A stretch of DNA of 41,015 nt from JBASEY01 sp049652745 (lineage in GTDB: Bacteria; CSSED10-310). The position numbers and the translations under genes were made by a program. Location of the stretch: contig JBASEY010000009.1 in assembly GCA_049652745.1 (NCBI GenBank), positions 1 to 41,015 of the forward strand, read 5' to 3'. The notes beneath the pieces are model-generated. The model made no database searches. It saw nothing but the letters and a program-made list of their open reading frames with translations, and was not told the origin of the DNA. Positions 40,894 through 41,015 of the stretch are shown here, one piece after another. The first letter of the stretch is position 1; each line of letters starts with the position of its first letter.

Positions 40894-41015
40894 TGGTCCC
40901 CAAAAACCAGACCATGCGTTAAGTTAGTATTGGCATATGATTCCCTAATCAGATAAAGTGAGGAGCTATGAAACAGCACAGACGAAAACACAGTGCAGAA
41001 TTTAAGGCACGGGTA
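40894..41015 (+). mobile_element. Left end of an IS3-family element, cut by the window edge
   Basis: TGGTCCCCAAAAACCAGACC at 40894 is a plausible IS3-type terminal repeat (TG start), 74 bases before a transposase-like ATG. The right end is outside the window, so neither the terminus nor a target duplication can be confirmed. Confidence 0.5.
40968..41015 (+). CDS. IS3-family transposase OrfA, N-terminal fragment (window end)
   Basis: Sixteen codons, MKQHRRKHSAEFKARV, are visible before the window ends. This is the typical beginning of IS3-family OrfA proteins (KRRRHSAEFKAKV-type), which carry a helix-turn-helix for end binding. GAGGAG lies 3 bases before the ATG. Completeness cannot be judged. 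Confidence 0.75.
   Translation, partial: MKQHRRKHSAEFKARV

Noticed and set aside
1..41015. tRNA, rRNA or known riboswitches
   Set aside because: No cloverleaf, rRNA or recognised riboswitch core was found by reading either strand; a covariance-model search would be needed to exclude small RNAs.

Overview
The window (about 41 kb, AT-leaning) looks like a chromosome segment of an anaerobic, diderm-type bacterium with a fermentative, ion-gradient-driven metabolism. The pointers are a complete Rnf ferredoxin:NAD+ oxidoreductase operon, two phosphate butyryl/acetyltransferase-family enzymes, imidazolonepropionase, dihydrolipoamide dehydrogenase, lipobox lipoproteins and a Spy/CpxP-like periplasmic protein. 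I cannot name the phylum from sequence reading alone. ATG, GTG and TTG starts all occur, usually with purine-rich Shine-Dalgarno sites.

Layout: 1-1265 is an intact IS630-family insertion sequence flanked by TA. 1375-6810 holds hutI, a UDP-glucuronate decarboxylase-type epimerase, an M3-like zinc peptidase and an SH3-like lipoprotein, separated by repeat-rich gaps. 7012-8351 holds an alpha/beta-hydrolase-fold protein without its nucleophile serine and a small membrane protein. 8363-16276 is one minus-strand cluster: kinase-STAND-TPR protein, membrane coiled-coil protein, metallo-beta-lactamase lipoprotein, orphan ParB, and a PATAN-DnaJ-TPR protein. 16693-19162 holds lpdA and a dihydroorotate-dehydrogenase-like flavoprotein. 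19663-20379 is a secreted cohesin-dockerin protein with a near-consensus promoter and a strong terminator. 20701-26049 is rnfBCDGEA. 26199-26992 holds TM2 and DUF2752 membrane proteins. 27272-29106 is the tandem Ptb-family pair. 29496-30266 is an unrecognised gene bracketed by repeats. 30394-37427 (minus strand) holds a GT39-like membrane protein, a Lon-type AAA protease, an XPB-type helicase and a small unknown protein. 37525-40403 holds a TIGR01212-type radical SAM protein, glgC and the Spy-like protein. An IS3-family orfA starts at 40968 and is cut by the window end.

The two most unusual things are: (1) RnfG contains a tandem duplication of its FMN-binding domain, each copy with its own candidate flavinylation threonine, which would add a flavin to the Rnf electron path; and (2) a composite intergenic repeat family built from paired GACAGAC motifs about 36 bp apart, linked to strictly 7-nt-phased degenerate DNA, appears in nearly every gap outside the two large operons. 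A third is an orphan parB with a near-perfect parS-like palindrome about 3.2 kb away, inside the kinase gene of the same cluster.

Metabolic reading (inference): amino-acid or 2-oxoacid oxidation (HutI, LpdA) yields acyl-CoA and reduced ferredoxin. Ptb-type enzymes would turn acyl-CoA into acyl-phosphate, and Rnf would conserve energy from ferredoxin. No acyl kinase, hutU, hutH, parA or ApbE flavin transferase is visible in the window.
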